A stretch of 64,000 nt of DNA from Cohaesibacter gelatinilyticus. GTDB lineage: Bacteria; Pseudomonadota; Alphaproteobacteria; Rhizobiales; Cohaesibacteraceae. The position numbers and the translations under genes are program-made. Numbering within the stretch: position 1 is the stretch's first letter; the number at the start of each line of letters is the position of its first letter. Below are positions 9,100 through 19,088 of this stretch, piece by piece. The notes below the pieces were generated by a model, which made no database searches, was not told where the DNA came from, and was given only the letters and a program-made list of their open reading frames with translations. The stretch lies in contig NZ_OBEL01000004.1 of NCBI RefSeq assembly GCF_900215605.1, positions 186,001 through 250,000 of the forward strand, in the 5' to 3' direction.

Positions 9100-9118
9100 G
9101 ATATATATTGTATATATC
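9100..9118. promoter_or_regulatory. Perfect inverted repeat, candidate Rrf2/NsrR operator
   Basis: GATATATA-TTG-TATATATC, eight-base perfect arms around three bases, ending 14 bases before the ATG of the NsrR-like gene. Rrf2 regulators bind short dyads of this size, and its position would block transcription or translation initiation of the regulator gene. Binding is inferred. Confidence 0.45.
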
Positions 9119-9132
9119 TTTGGAGAAGCTCT

Positions 9133-9579
9133 ATGCGTCTTAATCAGGCAAGCGATTTTGCCCTTCGTCTCGTTATGCAATGCGCCATGCAACCCGATGT
9201 GATTCATCGGATTGATCAAGTTGTCCAACAACAGGGATTTTCCAAGGGTCATGTCATGAAACTGGTCAATCAGTTGGCGCGAGCAGGTATTTTTGAAACC
9301 GTCAGGGGGCGGGGTGGTGGCTTTCGGTTGGGGCGCTTTGCCAAAGATATCTCCGTCGGAGATGTCGTGCGAGCAGTGGAAGCTGATTTTGCTGTTGTGG
9401 AATGTTTGCGGACTGGTTCAGCGGAAACCAAGAATTGCTGCTTTCTTCCTGCTTGCAGGCTGAAGCCATTGATGAACAAAGCCTCCAGTGCATTTCTTTC
9501 AGTGTTGGATGGGATGACGATTGAAGCTGCAATTGCTGATTTGCCTGTGCCCGAAGCTCTGACCATGTCTTTTGATTGA
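9133..9579 (+). CDS. nsrR: NsrR-like Rrf2-family transcriptional regulator
   Basis: DNA-binding repressor of 148 residues. The N-terminal winged helix MRLNQASDFALRLVM...GFSKGHVMKLVNQLARAG and the wing RGRGGGFRLGR are typical of Rrf2 proteins. Three cysteines in the arrangement VECL...NCCFLPACRLK match the [Fe-S] ligands of NsrR, the nitric oxide sensor. GGAG is seven bases before the ATG. Divergent transcription from a truncated haemoglobin gene supports an NO-responsive role. An IscR or RirA role is less likely because the cysteine spacing and LPACRLK ending fit NsrR better. Confidence 0.87.
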   Translation: MRLNQASDFALRLVMQCAMQPDVIHRIDQVVQQQGFSKGHVMKLVNQLARAGIFETVRGRGGGFRLGRFAKDISVGDVVRAVEADFAVVECLRTGSAETKNCCFLPACRLKPLMNKASSAFLSVLDGMTIEAAIADLPVPEALTMSFD

Positions 9580-9744
9580 CAGGATGCAAGCCCTATTCTT
9601 CTTCCAGCCGTATCGGACCATTTCTGATGCCAATTTAACAGATTGATGAGTTTGCATCCTAATTTGCTGACAGATCATTAACTAAAAATAAAGCATAATT
9701 CTCCAGTCTCGGTATCAAGCTTTTCGTCAAGTGGGCACTGGGTG

Positions 9745-10146
9745 ATGTCAACTAGAAACCGCCAGAATTTGATCAGTTTTACGGTCTTTGCATGTCTGAC
9801 CGTAAGCATCTTTCTGCTCACCGCTCTACCACAATCAGAAACAGACACTGTTGTCGTTTTTGTCTTCCCTGGTTCGGAGAGCTCTCATGCGGTGGAAGTC
9901 ATTGCCCGGGCTGGTGGATATTTGATGAATTCCGGGTCCTGGCCATGGATTGCATTGGCCAGTTCATCCGATCCCGATTTTGTGAATGAACTCTATCGGG
10001 CTGGTGCCCTGTTTGTTGGCAGCGGGCGTCTCTTTTCAGCCTGTTTTCCCAATCCAATTTCTCCATCCAAACAATCGGTACTAACCATTTCGCCTCTCCG
10101 CGACAGGATCAAGGGTTTCAAGAATGCACGACTTACAAACACTTAG
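9745..10146 (+). CDS. Membrane-anchored protein coupled to a chemoreceptor gene
   Basis: A 133-residue protein with one N-terminal membrane helix (about residues 11-30) and a remaining domain of about 100 residues with [23 protein letters not shown] and [25 protein letters not shown]. With that topology the domain should face the periplasm. Its end overlaps the start of the chemoreceptor gene by 23 bases, so the two are probably translated together. I do not recognise the family. A GTG codon lies immediately in front of the chosen ATG. A sensory partner of the receptor is a plausible guess, not shown. Confidence 0.7.
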   Translation: MSTRNRQNLISFTVFACLTVSIFLLTALPQSETDTVVVFVFPGSESSHAVEVIARAGGYLMNSGSWPWIALASSSDPDFVNELYRAGALFVGSGRLFSACFPNPISPSKQSVLTISPLRDRIKGFKNARLTNT

Positions 10147-11581
10147 ACAGCAATTTTCCAAGGTTGTTGTAGGCTTGCTATGGCTGAATACCGCATTTGC
10201 AGGGCTTATGGCTTTGACTATGTCGGGTGCTTCTGGATGGGTTGCCGTGGTAATTTCCACACTGGCAGCCGGTGCCACAACCTTCTCGCTTAGTCAATCA
10301 GGTTGCAGTGTTCTGACCCGCGATATCAGCGCCATTTCATTGGCCTCGCAGGTGGCTTTGATTGTTTTCATTTTTTCCGGTCATCCTTACCAGATTGATT
10401 GGCATATGTATTTCTTTGCCGCCATGGCGGTATTGGCCGGTTGGTGTTGCTGGCGTGCCATTCTGGTGGGAACGGCCGTGGTTGCAGTTCATCATCTGGT
10501 ATTGAACTTTGTTTACCCAATGGCAGTCTTTCCAGGTGGTGGTGATTTCACACGGGTTGTCATGCACGCTGTCATTCTGGTTCTCCAATCCGGCACATTG
10601 ATCTGGCTGACTTCGCGTCTGTCCGCTGCCATCGATGCTTCCACCAAAGCTGTGGAAGAAGCCAATACGGCCAAAGCTCAGGCAACAGATCTGTTGGCTG
10701 AGCAGAAAATGGTCCAGACTGAAGGTCAGGAAAGGGTCACCAGAGTTGATCAGTTGATCGAAGATTTCCAGCAAACTGTCGAACAGTCTTTGGGCCAAGT
10801 TACAACCAACAGTGATGCTATGGAACAGACTGCGCAGTCGCTCAGCTCCATGGCGCAACATACTCTGGAGCAATCCAACGGTATTTCAGCCTCTTCACAA
10901 GAAGCCGCCAGTTCTGTTGGTGTGGTGGCAACCGCAGCAGAAGAATTGTCAGCGTCGATTGCAGATATCAATAGTCAGCTGCATCAGACCAAGGCCATTG
11001 TTTCGCAAACCACCGTTTCAGCTCAGAACAGCAATGAGAAAGTCTCCAGTCTCGATACTGCTGCTCAACGCATCGGGCAGGTCGTAACCCTCATTCAGGA
11101 TATTGCCGAGCAAACCAATCTTCTGGCTTTGAACGCTACAATTGAAGCTGCACGTGCTGGCGATATGGGTAAGGGATTTGCCGTTGTGGCGGCGGAAGTG
11201 AAGGAATTGGCGAACCAGACCTCCAAGGCTACTGAAGAAATTTCCTCCCAGATTGGCGATATTCAGGTTTCCACCAAGGATGCGGTAAGCGCGATTGAGA
11301 AAATTGCGGAAACCATGCAGCAGGTGGATGAATATACCACTTCCATTGCCACAGCAGTGGAACAACAAGGTGGTGCAACGCAGGAAATCAGCCAAAGTGT
11401 TCAGCAGGCAGCGAACAGTACGGACATGGTGCATTCCAATATCGCAAATGTAACGACTTCAGTTTCTTCTACGTCTGATTCTGCGTCGCAAGTGATGCTG
11501 GCCTCAAAGGAAGTCTCTGACGAAGCCAATCGTCTGAAGGAGCAAGTGATGAAGTTTCTTACGGATGTGAAGGCTGCCTAG
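10124..11581 (+). CDS. Methyl-accepting chemotaxis protein with a six-helix membrane sensor
   Basis: Chemoreceptor of 485 residues. The first 165 residues hold about six hydrophobic helices and no periplasmic loop long enough for a classic ligand domain; several histidines lie in or beside the helices ([33 protein letters not shown]). Then comes a coiled-coil signalling domain whose tip has [33 protein letters not shown] and glutamine/glutamate-rich methylation regions. There is no separate HAMP domain that I can recognise. The upstream 133-residue membrane protein overlaps it. Intramembrane or redox sensing is an inference from the topology. Confidence 0.9.
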   Translation: MHDLQTLRQQFSKVVVGLLWLNTAFAGLMALTMSGASGWVAVVISTLAAGATTFSLSQSGCSVLTRDISAISLASQVALIVFIFSGHPYQIDWHMYFFAAMAVLAGWCCWRAILVGTAVVAVHHLVLNFVYPMAVFPGGGDFTRVVMHAVILVLQSGTLIWLTSRLSAAIDASTKAVEEANTAKAQATDLLAEQKMVQTEGQERVTRVDQLIEDFQQTVEQSLGQVTTNSDAMEQTAQSLSSMAQHTLEQSNGISASSQEAASSVGVVATAAEELSASIADINSQLHQTKAIVSQTTVSAQNSNEKVSSLDTAAQRIGQVVTLIQDIAEQTNLLALNATIEAARAGDMGKGFAVVAAEVKELANQTSKATEEISSQIGDIQVSTKDAVSAIEKIAETMQQVDEYTTSIATAVEQQGGATQEISQSVQQAANSTDMVHSNIANVTTSVSSTSDSASQVMLASKEVSDEANRLKEQVMKFLTDVKAA

Positions 11582-11597
11582 AGACTGAGGTAGATCT

Positions 11598-11636
11598 CGA
11601 CAATGGCCAAGTGTGCAAAAGCTTTGGCCATTGTCG
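11598..11636 (+). terminator. Long perfect stem-loop between convergent genes
   Basis: CGACAATGGCCAA pairs perfectly with TTGGCCATTGTCG (13 bases, loop 13). It lies between the chemoreceptor stop and the stop of the convergent XRE gene. The tail is only TATTT on the plus strand, so it is a bidirectional terminator candidate rather than a textbook one. Confidence 0.65.
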
Positions 11637-11654
11637 TATTTGGCAACGGAATAT

Positions 11655-12494
11655 TTAATCAATCAGATTTTCAATATGTTCTGCTACGTGACGAGCGTCA
11701 ATTTCCGCTTCTCTAACCAACCAATCAAAATGATCGGTTAGCGAGTTTACTCGATCTGCCTCACGAAATGCGAGATAGCATTGTCCCACATATATGACGG
11801 CAAGTTTGGGTCCGAAAATGGTGATAGGGGCACTAAAAACTCTACGAGCATTAAACAGGAAGAGCCTCAGACGTGGAAACATGTCTCGGCAAGTCTGTGC
11901 GATAAACTGTAACTGCTCCCGTCGAATATCCTCATCCAGATCTGCATAATAGGAAATCCCTCTGGCACAGGCTTCAAGCTCATGTAGTGGGATGGCAATT
12001 TCATAGTCCGATTGCCGTGTTTGCAGCCAATTGAGCTGAGGATGAATGGAATCCACCATTTGTGTGCTGTTTTGGTTCTCGAAAGACGGATATTCCCAAT
12101 TCAACACCCGTTCGGTTTTCAGAATATCGGGTAGTGTTGCTGGAACATGACGTATCTTGTAACCAGTTGCTTCCTGATGCCAGTCGAGCAATTGCGCATC
12201 TGCAACAGTGCGTTCTGCCGGACTTAGCGCCATAGCCCCCGCTATAATATCACCAGGGCTTTCCGGGCGATTTGTCAAACCAAGAAGCCAATCAATACTG
12301 ACGCTCAATGTAGCGGCCAAATCAGCAACCAATTGACCGTTTGGAAGGCGAGGCGATGTTTTGTTGAGGAGTTGTCCGATTGTGGAGCGATCAACATGCG
12401 TCAAGCGTGCTAAATGACTGCGTGATAAACCTGATACGTCCATCGCATCCGATAGACGTTTTCTAAAAATATCGGCTCTATCGCGTTTGTCCAT
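11655..12494 (-). CDS. XRE-type helix-turn-helix regulator with a large C-terminal domain
   Basis: A 279-residue protein. Residues about 10-70 are a Cro/CI-type helix-turn-helix (LSRSHLARLTHVDRSTIGQLLN ... LAATLSVSIDWLLGLT). The remaining 200 residues form a conserved-looking domain with EIAIPLHELEACARGISYYADLDEDIR, RLFLFNARRVFSAPITIFG and an acidic C-terminus, which may bind a ligand; I cannot name it. The start at 12494 is chosen over an in-frame GTG at 12503 because AGGTG then sits six bases upstream. It is divergent from the DUF2061 gene and its regulon is unknown. Confidence 0.8.
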   Translation of the reverse strand: MDKRDRADIFRKRLSDAMDVSGLSRSHLARLTHVDRSTIGQLLNKTSPRLPNGQLVADLAATLSVSIDWLLGLTNRPESPGDIIAGAMALSPAERTVADAQLLDWHQEATGYKIRHVPATLPDILKTERVLNWEYPSFENQNSTQMVDSIHPQLNWLQTRQSDYEIAIPLHELEACARGISYYADLDEDIRREQLQFIAQTCRDMFPRLRLFLFNARRVFSAPITIFGPKLAVIYVGQCYLAFREADRVNSLTDHFDWLVREAEIDARHVAEHIENLID

Positions 12495-12618
12495 TTTTAT
12501 CACCTATGCAGACTTAAATCTGCAAAGTGGAATTATTGCAGCGCAAATACCAAATGTCCAACATAAATTTTTTTAGGTAACAGTTGGATATATTTTGCAA
12601 CAGGATGCGGGTGAAAAT

Positions 12619-12831
12619 TTGGATACTTCCTATCGAATATTTATCAAATCAATTACTTGGCAAGTATTGGGGCTTTTTTCCATGACGCTGGTTGGCTATC
12701 TGTTCACCGGTTCCCTGACTGCCGGAGGTGGCATTGCACTTGTGAGTTCGGCTATAGGCTTTGGGTTCTATTTCATGCATGAAGTGATTTGGTCCAAGAT
12801 TAAATGGGGACGTGCGACACGTTCCTTGTAG
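12619..12831 (+). CDS. DUF2061 family small membrane protein
   Basis: About 70 residues with two membrane helices. FIKSITWQVLGLFSMTLVGY, LFTGSLTAGGGIALVS and YFMHEVIWSKIKWG are hallmarks of DUF2061, a family of predicted membrane proteins without known function that is sometimes found beside sulfur-assimilation or hydrogenase genes in other bacteria. No ATG or GTG start is available. TTG at 12619 is preferred because GGGTGA precedes it by five bases; TTG at 12595 would add eight residues. Confidence 0.72.
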   Translation: MDTSYRIFIKSITWQVLGLFSMTLVGYLFTGSLTAGGGIALVSSAIGFGFYFMHEVIWSKIKWGRATRSL

Positions 12832-12886
12832 CAAATCTCAAAGTTCGTTTGGTTCTGACCGACCAATAAGACGAACCTCGGATTTG
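12832..12886. terminator. Bidirectional terminator-like stem between DUF2061 and cbbZ
   Basis: Nested arms CAAATC/GATTTG (12832-12837 with 12881-12886) and GTTCGT/ACGAAC (12843-12848 with 12871-12876) lie exactly between the two convergent stops. There is no strong T run. It is where the long cbb transcript should end. Confidence 0.4.
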
Positions 12887-12890
12887 GTTA

Positions 12891-13568
12891 TCAGGACCAT
12901 TTACTATTGATCAGATATTCCAACTCGGCATAATCATTGAAGGCTACTGTGTGTGGTAGCTGGTTTATTGGTGATTTTCGATATCCGTCTGTAAACAGGA
13001 AAAATGGAATCTCAGCTGCCTTTGCTGTGGCTGCGTCGACCTCGCTGTCACCGACATAAATCACATCATCTGATGATGAAGCTACACCTAACCCCAGTTG
13101 ACGGAGTGTTTCCTGCAGTGGCTCGATTGCAGGTTTCTTTACCGGTAAACTGTCGCCACCAATGATGGCACCGACAAACCGTTCCAGATCCAGTCCTTTG
13201 ACGATAGCACGGGTTTGTGCTTCCGGCTTATTGGTGCAAATGCCGATGGAGAAACCTTGAGCCTTCAGAGCATCAAGACAATCGACAACACCGGGATAAA
13301 GCACGGTTTTGTCATGCAAAGCTGCATCATAATGCGCCAGAAACTGTGTGACCATGGAAGCATGTCGAGCTTCATCTCTATAAAGATCGCGTGCTTTCAA
13401 AACCCGTTCGACCAGTTTGGGCACTCCATTGCCAACAAAGGATCGGATGGTTTCCAGCGACAAAGGCTCTGTATCCAAATCAGCGAGCAAGCGGTTGCTG
13501 GCCTGATGCAGGTCCGGGGCACTATCGATCAAAGTGCCGTCCAAATCGAAAACAATTGCTTTTGTCAT
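12891..13568 (-). CDS. cbbZ: Phosphoglycolate phosphatase
   Basis: HAD hydrolase of 225 residues that dephosphorylates 2-phosphoglycolate made by Rubisco oxygenation. The motifs are IVFDLDGTLIDSAPDL at the N-terminus, ICTNKP (motif II), PVKKPAIEPL (motif III lysine) and VIYVGDSEVDAATAKAA (motif IV), the classic Gph/CbbZ set. It is the last gene of the cbb operon, 10 bases after cbbY. The position makes the Rubisco salvage role very likely; general Gph function in DNA repair is the alternative known for E. coli. Confidence 0.92.
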   Translation of the reverse strand: MTKAIVFDLDGTLIDSAPDLHQASNRLLADLDTEPLSLETIRSFVGNGVPKLVERVLKARDLYRDEARHASMVTQFLAHYDAALHDKTVLYPGVVDCLDALKAQGFSIGICTNKPEAQTRAIVKGLDLERFVGAIIGGDSLPVKKPAIEPLQETLRQLGLGVASSSDDVIYVGDSEVDAATAKAAEIPFFLFTDGYRKSPINQLPHTVAFNDYAELEYLINSKWS

Positions 13569-13578
13569 TTTTGTCTCT

Positions 13579-14280
13579 TCATGCCGTCACCAATTGTGTC
13601 CCAAGCAATTGCGCTATCAGCGGATCTGTCAAATCTTCAACCAGCCAATCGCTTTTTGAGACATCGTCACCGCTTGTATACCAGCTTGGTGCGGTCAGTA
13701 CCGGAATTTTGGCTGCTTTTGCAGACAAAACACCATTGCGACTGTCTTCGATGGCAATGCAGTCCTGCGGTCCCAGACCCAACCTTTCAAGTGCTAAAAG
13801 ATAGACATCCGGCGCTGGCTTTTTCGTGTCTACTTCATCCCCGGCTGCAATCACCTCGAAAACTTCATGGGCTGGCAGGTTCCAGCAACACTGGATAAGA
13901 GCATCCACATTGGGGATATTGGTTGTGGTGGCTATGGCAAGACGGATGTTGCTATTTCTGGCGCGATTGATCAGCGTCTCCACTCCGGGACGCAAGGAAA
14001 GGTGGCCTTCCGCCAAGATCTGGCCATAGCGCCTAGTCTTTTGTTGATGCAGATCTGCAATTTGAGCCTCGTTGAGAAATGGATGCGCTTGTGTCAATCC
14101 AGCCTGATAAGCATTCATACGCTCCTTGCCGCCCGTAACTTTCAGCAAATCCCGGTATAGCTCCTTGCTCCAATGCCAATCGAGGCCAGCCTGTTTGAAG
14201 GTTACATTGAAAGCTTGCCTATGGGCTTCTTCAGTCTCTGCCAAGGTGCCATCAACATCAAATATCAGCGCTCTGATCAT
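13579..14280 (-). CDS. cbbY: CbbY-type HAD phosphatase
   Basis: HAD hydrolase of 233 residues. RALIFDVDGTLAETEEAHRQAFN and the cap helix FKQAGLDWHWSKELYRDLLKVTGGKERM are diagnostic of CbbY; then LAIATTTNIPNVDAL, KKPAPDVYLLAL and CIAIEDSRNGVLSAKAA. In Rhodobacter and plants CbbY removes xylulose-1,5-bisphosphate, a Rubisco misfire product that inhibits the enzyme. The ATG at 14280 overlaps the rpe stop by four bases (ATGA), which decides the start over an in-frame ATG four codons upstream. It complements CbbX as a Rubisco maintenance factor. Confidence 0.92.
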   Translation of the reverse strand: MIRALIFDVDGTLAETEEAHRQAFNVTFKQAGLDWHWSKELYRDLLKVTGGKERMNAYQAGLTQAHPFLNEAQIADLHQQKTRRYGQILAEGHLSLRPGVETLINRARNSNIRLAIATTTNIPNVDALIQCCWNLPAHEVFEVIAAGDEVDTKKPAPDVYLLALERLGLGPQDCIAIEDSRNGVLSAKAAKIPVLTAPSWYTSGDDVSKSDWLVEDLTDPLIAQLLGTQLVTA

Positions 14281-14975
14281 GCCGCCACACATGCAGCAGA
14301 AGCAGCTTCCCGAATTGCTCTGATGTTATGACCATATATATCGGCTTGATCAACAGAGCCACCATTGAAGATAGCGGAGCCTGCAACCAGAACATCCGCT
14401 CCGGCTTCGGCGACCAGAGGGGCGGTCTCAGATGTCACGCCACCATCAATTTCGATATGGATCGGGCGATCTCCAATCATGGAGCGGAGTTCACGGATCT
14501 TCTCAATCTGGGAGTGAATGAACTTCTGCCCGCCAAAACCGGGATTAACGGTCATGATGCAGACGAGATCCACCATATCCAGCAGATATTTCACATCGTC
14601 CAGACCTGTGCCCGGATTAAGCGCCAATCCAGCCTTTGCTCCGGTTGCTCGAATGGCTTGCAGGCTGCGATGAATATGCGGGCTGGCCTCGCGGTGGATG
14701 GTGATGATGTCAGATCCTGCTTGCGCAAAAGCCTCAACAAGTGGATCAACTGGTTCGATCATCAAATGCACATCCATCACCGTCTTGATATGGGGTCGGA
14801 TGGCGGCGCAAAGCGGCGGGCCAAAGGTCAGGTTTGGCACGAAATGACCGTCCATGACATCAACATGTACCCAATCACAGCCTTGTGCTTCAATGGTCTC
14901 AATCTCCTTGCCGAAATTGGCAAAGTCGGCAGAAAGAATGGAGGGAGCAATCTTGATATTGCGATCAAAATTCAT
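14277..14975 (-). CDS. cbbE: Ribulose-phosphate 3-epimerase
   Basis: TIM-barrel epimerase of 232 residues that converts xylulose 5-phosphate and ribulose 5-phosphate in the regeneration half of the Calvin cycle. Motifs: [37 protein letters not shown] (catalytic Asp and metal-binding His), [22 protein letters not shown] and the phosphate loop [13 protein letters not shown] ... LVAGSAIF. It is translationally coupled to both neighbours by ATGA overlaps (cbbX upstream, cbbY downstream). Confidence 0.96.
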   Translation of the reverse strand: MNFDRNIKIAPSILSADFANFGKEIETIEAQGCDWVHVDVMDGHFVPNLTFGPPLCAAIRPHIKTVMDVHLMIEPVDPLVEAFAQAGSDIITIHREASPHIHRSLQAIRATGAKAGLALNPGTGLDDVKYLLDMVDLVCIMTVNPGFGGQKFIHSQIEKIRELRSMIGDRPIHIEIDGGVTSETAPLVAEAGADVLVAGSAIFNGGSVDQADIYGHNIRAIREAASAACVAA

Positions 14976-15934
14976 GAGGTTTCTCCCTCAGTTGAAGCCT
15001 TGGTGACAACGGGTCGATCAACATCCAGTCCACCTTCAAAAACTCGGCTCTGGCGAATATCGCTTTGCTCAATGGTTGAAAGGGCTTTGGCATCCAGCGA
15101 GCCTCTATTGCTGGCAAAGAGGCGATTGGCCTGTCTCAGTCGGGCGCGATCCAGTGCATTTCGAATGGAGCGGGCATTTGCAAAATGAGGCTGATTGCGT
15201 CGTAAGCTGACATATTCTGCCATGGCGGCTCTGGCTTCTTCATCAAAGCCATAATTCTGCTGGTCGAGCATCAGCTCGGAAATTGAGAGCAGTTCATCAT
15301 CAGTATAGTCAGGGAATTCGATATGGTGGGCGATGCGTGACCGAAAACCGGGGTTGGCGGCGAAGAATTTGTCCATACGATCAGCATAGCCAGCCATGAT
15401 CACAACCAGATCATCGCGGTTGTTCTCCATCACTTGCAAAAGAATCTCGATGGCTTCCTGACCATAATCGCGTTCATTGTCGGGTTTATAGAGATAGTAG
15501 GCCTCATCAATGAAGAGCACACCACCCATGGCCTTTTTCAGCACTTCCTTGGTCTTGGGGGCGGTATGGCCGATATATTGCCCCACCAGATCGTCGCGGG
15601 TCACGGTCACCAGATGACCCTTGCGCACATAGCCAAGACGTTTCAACAATCCGGCCATCATCAGCGCGACTGTCGTTTTGCCCGTGCCAGGATTGCCGGT
15701 GAAAGACATATGAAGAGTTGGTGTTTCGGTCGATAGTCCCATATCACGACGGGCACGGTCGACCAGAAGCAAAGCAGCGGTCTCTCGAATGCGCTGCTTG
15801 ACTGGCTCCAAACCGATCAGGTCCTCGTCCAGTTCTCGTAATACATCCGCCACGCCGGAGCTTTCATATTCGGCAGCCAGATCCACTGTTTGAGGCAACT
15901 CGCGGTCGGGCTGGCAATCGCTGTTGATGTTCAT
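14972..15934 (-). CDS. cbbX: CbbX red-type Rubisco activase, AAA+ ATPase
   Basis: AAA+ protein of 320 residues that remodels inhibited red-type Rubisco by pulling on the C-terminus of its large subunit. Visible: Walker [14 protein letters not shown], Walker [14 protein letters not shown], sensor motif [14 protein letters not shown] and the CbbX-specific start ...[22 protein letters not shown]. The Rubisco here is of the red type, so partner and substrate agree. A hairpin lies between cbbS and this gene, which may lower its expression relative to Rubisco. It overlaps rpe by four bases. Confidence 0.96.
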   Translation of the reverse strand: MNINSDCQPDRELPQTVDLAAEYESSGVADVLRELDEDLIGLEPVKQRIRETAALLLVDRARRDMGLSTETPTLHMSFTGNPGTGKTTVALMMAGLLKRLGYVRKGHLVTVTRDDLVGQYIGHTAPKTKEVLKKAMGGVLFIDEAYYLYKPDNERDYGQEAIEILLQVMENNRDDLVVIMAGYADRMDKFFAANPGFRSRIAHHIEFPDYTDDELLSISELMLDQQNYGFDEEARAAMAEYVSLRRNQPHFANARSIRNALDRARLRQANRLFASNRGSLDAKALSTIEQSDIRQSRVFEGGLDVDRPVVTKASTEGETS

Positions 15935-15977
15935 GTCTCAGGCCCTCTCATTCATTAATCTTTTCAAGTTGGGAGAC

Positions 15978-15997
15978 AAGGGGCGCTGGAGCCCCTT
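15978..15997 (-). other. Stem-loop after cbbS
   Basis: AAGGGGC-N6-GCCCCTT, a perfect seven-base stem between cbbS and cbbX. On the transcribed strand it is not followed by a T run. It is a likely mRNA stabiliser or partial attenuator that would separate abundant Rubisco message from accessory genes. Confidence 0.5.
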
Positions 15998-16013
15998 ATC
16001 ATGTGGGGTCGTG

Positions 16014-16400
16014 CTATCGCACGTCCCAGGCATATTTCTGAGCACGATCGACAAAGTCGGTGCGCTGCATGTGCAGGGTGGGTTCGACAGAGGGGCGATT
16101 GACGATGAAGGCAGTCTTTACCGATTCCACACCACGTGTATCGTCAAAGGCAATCAGGCGGATATAATTGTCGCCATGGGCCTTGCGGCATTCATCGAGT
16201 TCCATCATCACGCCCTTGGCGTCACGCAGATCGAACATTGGATTGCCCCACATGTTCCAATAGGTATTTCGTGGGTGCGGATCGTCGGTATATTCCACGC
16301 CGATAGCCCAGCCATTTTCCAGACAATATTCGACCTGTGCAGTGATCTGTTCGTCATTGAGATCAGGCAGAAAACTGAAACAACCTTGTGTGATACGCAT
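16014..16400 (-). CDS. cbbS: Rubisco small subunit, form I red type
   Basis: A 128-residue small subunit. MRITQGCFSFLPDLNDEQI at the N-terminus and the short betaA-betaB loop with a C-terminal extension (about residues 105-128, ending KYAWDV) mark the red-type (IC/ID) subclass. GYVEY-like core is read here as AIGVEYTDDPHPRNTYWNMWG. It lies 96 bases after cbbL with a conserved-looking hairpin between. It assembles with CbbL into the L8S8 holoenzyme. Confidence 0.97.
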   Translation of the reverse strand: MRITQGCFSFLPDLNDEQITAQVEYCLENGWAIGVEYTDDPHPRNTYWNMWGNPMFDLRDAKGVMMELDECRKAHGDNYIRLIAFDDTRGVESVKTAFIVNRPSVEPTLHMQRTDFVDRAQKYAWDVR

Positions 16401-16436
16401 CTTTCTCTCCTCTTCAGATTTATCAGCGGGGTGAGA

Positions 16437-16479
16437 GGCAGCTCGCTCAGACGAGTTAGGGATCCCGAAGCAAGCTGCC
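16437..16479 (-). other. Stem-loop between cbbL and cbbS
   Basis: GGCAGCT (16437-16443) pairs with AGCTGCC (16473-16479). It occupies the only sizeable gap between the two Rubisco subunit genes and may tune their ratio. Function is inferred from position. Confidence 0.4.
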
Positions 16480-16496
16480 CCTTGTTGCTGGTCTGG

Positions 16497-17987
<1,491 letters not shown>

Positions 17988-19070
17988 CTATTCAGCGGCA
18001 ATTGCAGTGGTGTTGGTCGGGTCCAATGCCCCCACGGCATAGCGAGAAGCCATATCGTCCATGGGGATTACTTTGATTTTGGAAGCTTGCCCGGCTGTTC
18101 CAAAGCGCTCGTATCGATCACGCACCAGACGCTCCATTTCCTCCATGGCGGGGATCAGGAATTTGCGCGGGTCAAACTCGCTGGGCCTGTCAGTCGCCAA
18201 TTTGCGAAACTGTCCTGTCATGGCCATGCGGCAATCGGTGTCGATATTGACCTTGCGAACACCGTGACGAATGCCTCGCTCAATTTCGTCAACGGGTACG
18301 CCATAAGTTTGGGGCATGTCGCCACCATGGGCGTTGATCAGATCCTGCAGCTCTTGGGGAACCGACGACGAGCCATGCATCACCAGATGGGTGTCGGGCA
18401 GTTTTTGATGGATCGCCTCAATGGTAGTCATGGAGAGGATATCACCATCAGGCTTGCGCGAGAATTTATAAGCGCCATGACTGGTGCCGCAGGCGATTGC
18501 CAATGCGTCACATTTGGTGCGAGATACAAAATCTGCAGCCTGATCGGGATCAGTCAGGAGTTGATCTTGTGCCAACTTTCCTTCTGCACCAGAACCATCT
18601 TCCTTGGCTGCTTCTCCCGTTTCCAAACTGCCCAGAACACCGAGTTCACCCTCGACCGAGGCCCCCACAGCGTGGGCAGCTTCAGCGACCTTGGCGGTGA
18701 TCTCGACGTTATAATCGTAGGAAGCCGGAGTTTTCATATCCGCCTCCAGTGACCCATCCATCATCACACTGGTAAAACCGTGGCGAATGGCTGAGAGACA
18801 GGTGGCTTCGTTGTTACCATGATCCTGGTGCAAGCATACTGGAATGTCGGGATGCATCTCGGCCAGCGCCTGCACCATGTGGCGCAACATGATATCGCCA
18901 GCATAGGATCGAGCCCCACGACTTGCCTGCAATATGACTGGAGCATCCAGTGCCTCAGCTGCTTTCATGATGGCGAGCCCTTGCTCCATATTGTTGATAT
19001 TGAAGGCTGGCACGCCATAGGAATATTCGGCGGCATGGTCCAGCAATTGTCGTAAAGTGATAAGTGCCAT
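17988..19070 (-). CDS. cbbA: Fructose/sedoheptulose-bisphosphate aldolase, class II
   Basis: Zinc aldolase of 360 residues of the CbbA subtype. [41 protein letters not shown] (metal His and catalytic Asp), [39 protein letters not shown] and [14 protein letters not shown] form the full motif series. In the Calvin cycle it builds both fructose-1,6-bisphosphate and sedoheptulose-1,7-bisphosphate. It lies between pgk (18 bases) and cbbL (21 bases). Confidence 0.96.
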   Translation of the reverse strand: MALITLRQLLDHAAEYSYGVPAFNINNMEQGLAIMKAAEALDAPVILQASRGARSYAGDIMLRHMVQALAEMHPDIPVCLHQDHGNNEATCLSAIRHGFTSVMMDGSLEADMKTPASYDYNVEITAKVAEAAHAVGASVEGELGVLGSLETGEAAKEDGSGAEGKLAQDQLLTDPDQAADFVSRTKCDALAIACGTSHGAYKFSRKPDGDILSMTTIEAIHQKLPDTHLVMHGSSSVPQELQDLINAHGGDMPQTYGVPVDEIERGIRHGVRKVNIDTDCRMAMTGQFRKLATDRPSEFDPRKFLIPAMEEMERLVRDRYERFGTAGQASKIKVIPMDDMASRYAVGALDPTNTTAIAAE

Positions 19071-19088
19071 GAAAGTCTCTCCTGTTGG

